Assembly (NCBI GenBank): GCA_015478945.1
Contig: JABUQX010113190.1
Coordinates: forward strand, 1-10,000
Direction of reading: 5' to 3'
DNA length: 10,000 nucleotides
Source: Trachelipus rathkii
Taxonomy: Eukaryota; Arthropoda; Malacostraca; Isopoda; Trachelipodidae
Shown here: piece by piece, positions 7,756 through 10,000 of the stretch
Layout: each line of letters begins with the position of its first letter
Position numbering within the stretch: position 1 is the stretch's first letter
The notes under the pieces: model-generated
Told to the model about the DNA's origin: nothing
What the model saw: the letters and a program-made list of their open reading frames with translations, nothing else
The model's database searches: none
Made by a program: the position numbers and the translations under genes

Positions 7756-8658
7756 GCTTGTATTCATAAGATTGCGAATCGAAAGTACTGCAGAGATCCT
7801 CTGAAGATCCATAAATCACTGCAAAATAAAGACCTAAGAAATGTTTCTACTCAGCTTTTGCAGAAGTTCTCATCTCTTCTTAGCAAAGATGATAAGCTTT
7901 GTTCTATTTGTAGGAAGAAGCTTGCAAAGTTACCAAGTGCGCAAATTACTTCAGAGGAGTCCAGAAGTTCAGCATCTGAAGATGAGTTAAATGTGATGCC
8001 TAGCCAAAAAGAGGATTCAGATATTGTGGAAGTTGAAGCTGACCTACAGAACCAATCATTGTCTGTTATCGGTGTGAGCCCCTTTGATAAAAGGAAAATC
8101 AAAAGGCATCTGACTTACGTAGCTGAGAAAAGGTTAAAAGTTGAGGAATCTTTTAAGAGAAAGTTGGATTTGGTGGTGGTTAGTAGGTCAGGAAAACAGG
8201 TGCTACAAAGATGTAATGTTAACTGTATGCCAGAAGTCATCCAGGCTTTAAAGGAAAAGTATCAGCAATCAAGCCATACAGAACAAATCAGAATTCTAAC
8301 CATATTTGCAACCAGTATGAGCATTAGAAAACTCATGAACGAGTTTGATTGCTCTCAGAGAATGACCGTGCAAGCTCACCATATACTAAATGAGAAAGGA
8401 ATGTTAGCTTCACCTAACCCTAAGCTAGGCAGAGTGCTTTCTGAGGAATCAAAATCTTTAGTCCTTGAATATTATCGCAGTGATGACACGAGTCGGGTTT
8501 TACCAGGAAAGAAGGATTGTCTAGTAGTGCAAACTGAAGGGGAAAAAAATATATTACAGAAATGACTCGTTCTCAACAATTTGAAGGAACTTCTTCGTAG
8601 TTTCAAAGTGAAGTACCCTGAGGCAAAAGTAACATTTTTAAACTTTGCTATGCTATGG
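7756..8658 (+). pseudogene. N-terminal part: Cys module and HTH-like block, with an internal stop
   Basis: The exon opens ACIHKIANRKYCRDPLKIHK. LRNVSTQLLQKF and LCSICRKKLAKLP (near 7900-7935) follow, giving Cys/His pairs suited to metal binding. An acidic and Ser-rich linker covers about 7945-8050. The block at 8281-8430 (EQIRILTIF, SIRKLMNEFDCS, ILNEKGML) looks like a helix-turn-helix, presumably DNA-binding. LSEESKSLVLEYY and VLPGKKDCLVV follow, both typical of the family. The frame meets TGA at 8563-8565, but family-like coding continues in the same frame beyond it (LVLNNLKELLRSFKVKYP, then VTFLNFAML). The stop therefore interrupts rather than ends the protein, and a CGA Arg codon changed to TGA is the simplest origin. 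Confidence 0.8.
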
Positions 8659-9043
8659 CATGTGAATGTGTTCTTGCCAGAGGCAGTGGAACTCACTCAA
8701 TATGTGCATGTACAATACATCAAAATGTAAAATTGATGATGGTTGGATCCAAGATGTCTGATATCACTGACCTACCCTCTTGCCATCACGTATGTAATCC
8801 AGCCCGTCCAGCATGCTACATGAGATCGTGCGAGTACTGTCCACCTGTGGATCAACTAAAAGCAAAACTATTTGAAATTTTACGAAGAGGAGAATGTTAA
8901 TCTTATTGAATTCAAACAGTGGACGTCAACTGATAGATCTGAGCTGGTAACCATGGTATTATCCCATGGATAGATTTTGTGATCGTGTTGAAACTTTGAT
9001 GCAACATGATTTTGTTGCAAAATCACAAGCACAATACTTGGAA
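8659..9043 (+). pseudogene. Central part: Cys-rich block and linker, three frames
   Basis: After a probable one-base loss near 8658-8660 the reading moves to the next frame: CECVLARGSGTHSICACT, IHQNVKLMM, then CHHVCNPARPACYMRSCEYC (about 8779-8840). These Cys/His pairs resemble a zinc-binding knuckle. One extra base, most simply in the T run 8878-8881, shifts to EEENVNLIEFKQWTSTDRS (8884-8940). Another extra base near 8953-8966 shifts to MDRFCDRVETLMQHDFVAKS (from 8966), ending QAQYLE at 9043. Each joined piece follows the family order I remember (GTHS.C.CTIHQN, then CNP..P.CY...C..CP, then K.W.STDR). Confidence 0.75.
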
Positions 9044-9671
9044 CTGTGAAAAACAATATTGCAGATGGTGAGTTTGTAGTAATTGGCAATTTTTCTGAGA
9101 ACTTTTCATTTGTAATACAAGATGCAGCCCAGGGGTATCATTGGAATTGCGCCCAGGTGACAATACCTCCTTGGGTGTTTTATTACGTGAAAGATGGAAA
9201 ACTCTGTCATGACTCATACACCATAATTTCAGAGTGTAACATCCTTGATAATGTGTCAATACATCTAATTCAGCGAATTCTGATAGAGTATCTGAAATCA
9301 GTATTCAAAACAGTAAAGAAAATTTACTACTTTTTGGATGGATGTGCTGCACAGTATAAAAACTGTAAATCTTTCCAGAATCTTTGCTGGCATAAAAGCA
9401 GAGTGGCATTTTTTTGCCCCTAGCCATGGGAAAGGCCCATCAGACGGCGTGGGTGGCACCATCAAAAGGGAGGCAACTAAAGAGAGCTTGAGAAAACCCT
9501 ATGACAAGCAGATTGTATCACCAAGAGATTTGCTTGTATTCGCTGAAACTCTTGGGAATATGAAGTTTGGGTATGTAATTCAAGAGGAATATGAACAGGA
9601 GGAAGAACTTTTGAAAACCAGACCTCAGACCAAAACTATTCCAGGCACACAAAAACTTCATTCATTCATTC
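9044..9671 (+). pseudogene. Catalytic-core-like part with RNase H/DDE-type motifs
   Basis: A one-base loss near 9043-9045 leads into VKNNIADGEFVVIGNFSENF and VIQDAAQGYHWN, then a beta-rich stretch to YYFLDGCAAQYKNCKSFQNL (Asp codon 9337-9339). Near 9391-9398 the frame changes and about four to five residues appear to be lost (the family usually has a K-D-F-G step here). It resumes as AEWHFFAPSHGKGPSDGVGG (His codon 9425-9427, Asp codon 9443-9445) and IKREATKESLRKPYDKQI, and runs to RPQTKTIPGTQKLHSF. The spacing of FSEN, DG..AQYK and HGKG..DG.GG..K suggests a D...D...H/D metal-binding core (inference). The position before FSEN, which I recall as Asp in the family, is Asn here (AAT 9088-9090). 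Confidence 0.78.
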
Positions 9672-9672
9672 A
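9657..9672 (+). repeat. (TTCA)4 tetranucleotide run at a frame change
   Basis: Four TTCA units sit exactly where the reading frame changes. With three units the reading would pass smoothly from LHSF to IPISKE, as in the family, so slippage adding one unit is the simplest cause. Confidence 0.75.
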
Positions 9673-10000
9673 TTCCAATATCAAAGGAGACTCCCCAAGT
9701 TCGTCCATTTAGTCTCTGTGACACTTTTAGATTAGAATCTGCAACAAAAAATGTCATGTCCAGTGTTCAATGGAAAACTTGCAGGCTATGTCACTTACAT
9801 TGGTGGCTTGCTTGCATTTCTGAAGCTTTTCCAGAGTCACAAGAAGTGAATGTGAAATTTCTTCACCCACATGGACCCGCTCCAAGTTTTTGCTTCCCTG
9901 AAATGGAAGATTCTTGTTTTATAGACATCTGACATTTTGGTGTCAGTAGAATCAAACACTGCAACAGGAAGAACCTACACGATTAGCCAGGAGTCTGATG
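9672..10000 (+). pseudogene. C-terminal part, runs off the window
   Basis: The next frame reads IPISKETPQVRPFSLCDTFR. Around 9776-9800 a different frame gives LAGYVTY, then from about 9801 HWWLACISEAFPESQEVNVK and FLHPHGPAPSFCFPEMED, and a stop at 9930-9932. Another frame takes over just before it: SDILVSVESNTATGRTYTIS (9928-9987), open to position 10000. The family C-terminus I recall has a YVA.YD..WW.G-like block, then KFMHPHGP...F.WP..DD, then IL..I..P....GR.Y. The order and spacing agree. The LAGYVTY switch is less sure than the others. Confidence 0.68.

Larger units (their letters stand above)
7756..10000 (+). pseudogene. Relict of a large uncharacterised DDE/RNase H-like transposon-derived protein, 3' end outside window
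   Basis: A nearly continuous coding trace of about 740 codons spreads over all three + frames. The order is an N-terminal Cys/His module, a helix-turn-helix-like block, a Cys-rich block, a core with Asp-containing motifs, and a C-terminal HPHGP block. I recognise the order and wording of these motifs from a multi-copy family annotated only as 'uncharacterized protein' in cnidarians, arthropods and molluscs. A transposase origin is inferred from the core motifs and multi-copy nature. Breaks are a stop at 8563-8565 and frame changes near 8658, 8878-8881, 8953-8966, 9043-9045, 9391-9398, 9657-9672, probably 9770-9803, and about 9925. It is most likely a pseudogene. The long preserved stretches between single-base indels leave assembly error open. 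No introns are apparent within the trace. Confidence 0.8.

Noticed and set aside
7851..8102. Minus-strand open frame inside the N-terminal relict
   Set aside because: It is antisense to well-supported coding and has no motif. The same holds for the minus-strand frames at 8472-8696, 8880-9089 and 9023-9259.

Overview
The window looks like non-coding, transposon-rich DNA from an invertebrate animal nuclear genome. It is strongly AT-rich, holds three long (TA)n-type microsatellite islands, and shows no bacterial-style gene density. Every recognisable coding trace is a decayed DNA transposon or a transposon-derived gene. The abundance of simple repeats and the transposon families would fit a crustacean or another marine invertebrate, but the sequence alone does not fix the taxon.

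Layout. Positions 1-345 carry a broken Tc1-type transposase fragment on the + strand. Positions 507-1112, 2550-2795 and 3441-3825 are TA-repeat islands. The stretches between them (1113-2549 and 2796-3440) hold no gene I can support. A probable orphan hAT-type terminus ends at 3900, and 3901-4692 is unassigned except for a 20-A tract. Positions 4693-7226 look like one DNA transposon of about 2.5 kb. It has short inverted termini (CAGG(G)TTCACACT), subterminal TGAC motifs at 10-bp spacing, and a heavily decayed minus-strand transposase whose N-terminus resembles a BED-like zinc finger. A smaller element of about 490 bp (6335-6827) is nested inside it, with degenerate terminal inverted repeats of 50-60 bp and a 9-10 bp target-site duplication (TAAGTCATA).

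From about 7756 to the right edge runs the best-preserved coding trace, on the + strand. It is a relict of a large protein family that I recall as annotated only 'uncharacterized' in cnidarians, arthropods and molluscs. It has an N-terminal Cys module, a helix-turn-helix-like block, a Cys-rich block, an RNase H/DDE-like core (NFSEN, DGCAAQYKN and HGKGPSDGVGG motifs) and a C-terminal HPHGP block. One in-frame stop and about seven to nine frame changes interrupt it. It is therefore either a pseudogene or an intact gene damaged by indel errors in an unpolished assembly. The 3' end lies outside the window.

No new defence-type or multi-gene system is visible. The most interesting material is the combination of poorly classified DNA transposon families, the nested insertion, the phased subterminal motif arrays, and a 54-bp near-perfect palindrome just upstream of the + strand relict.
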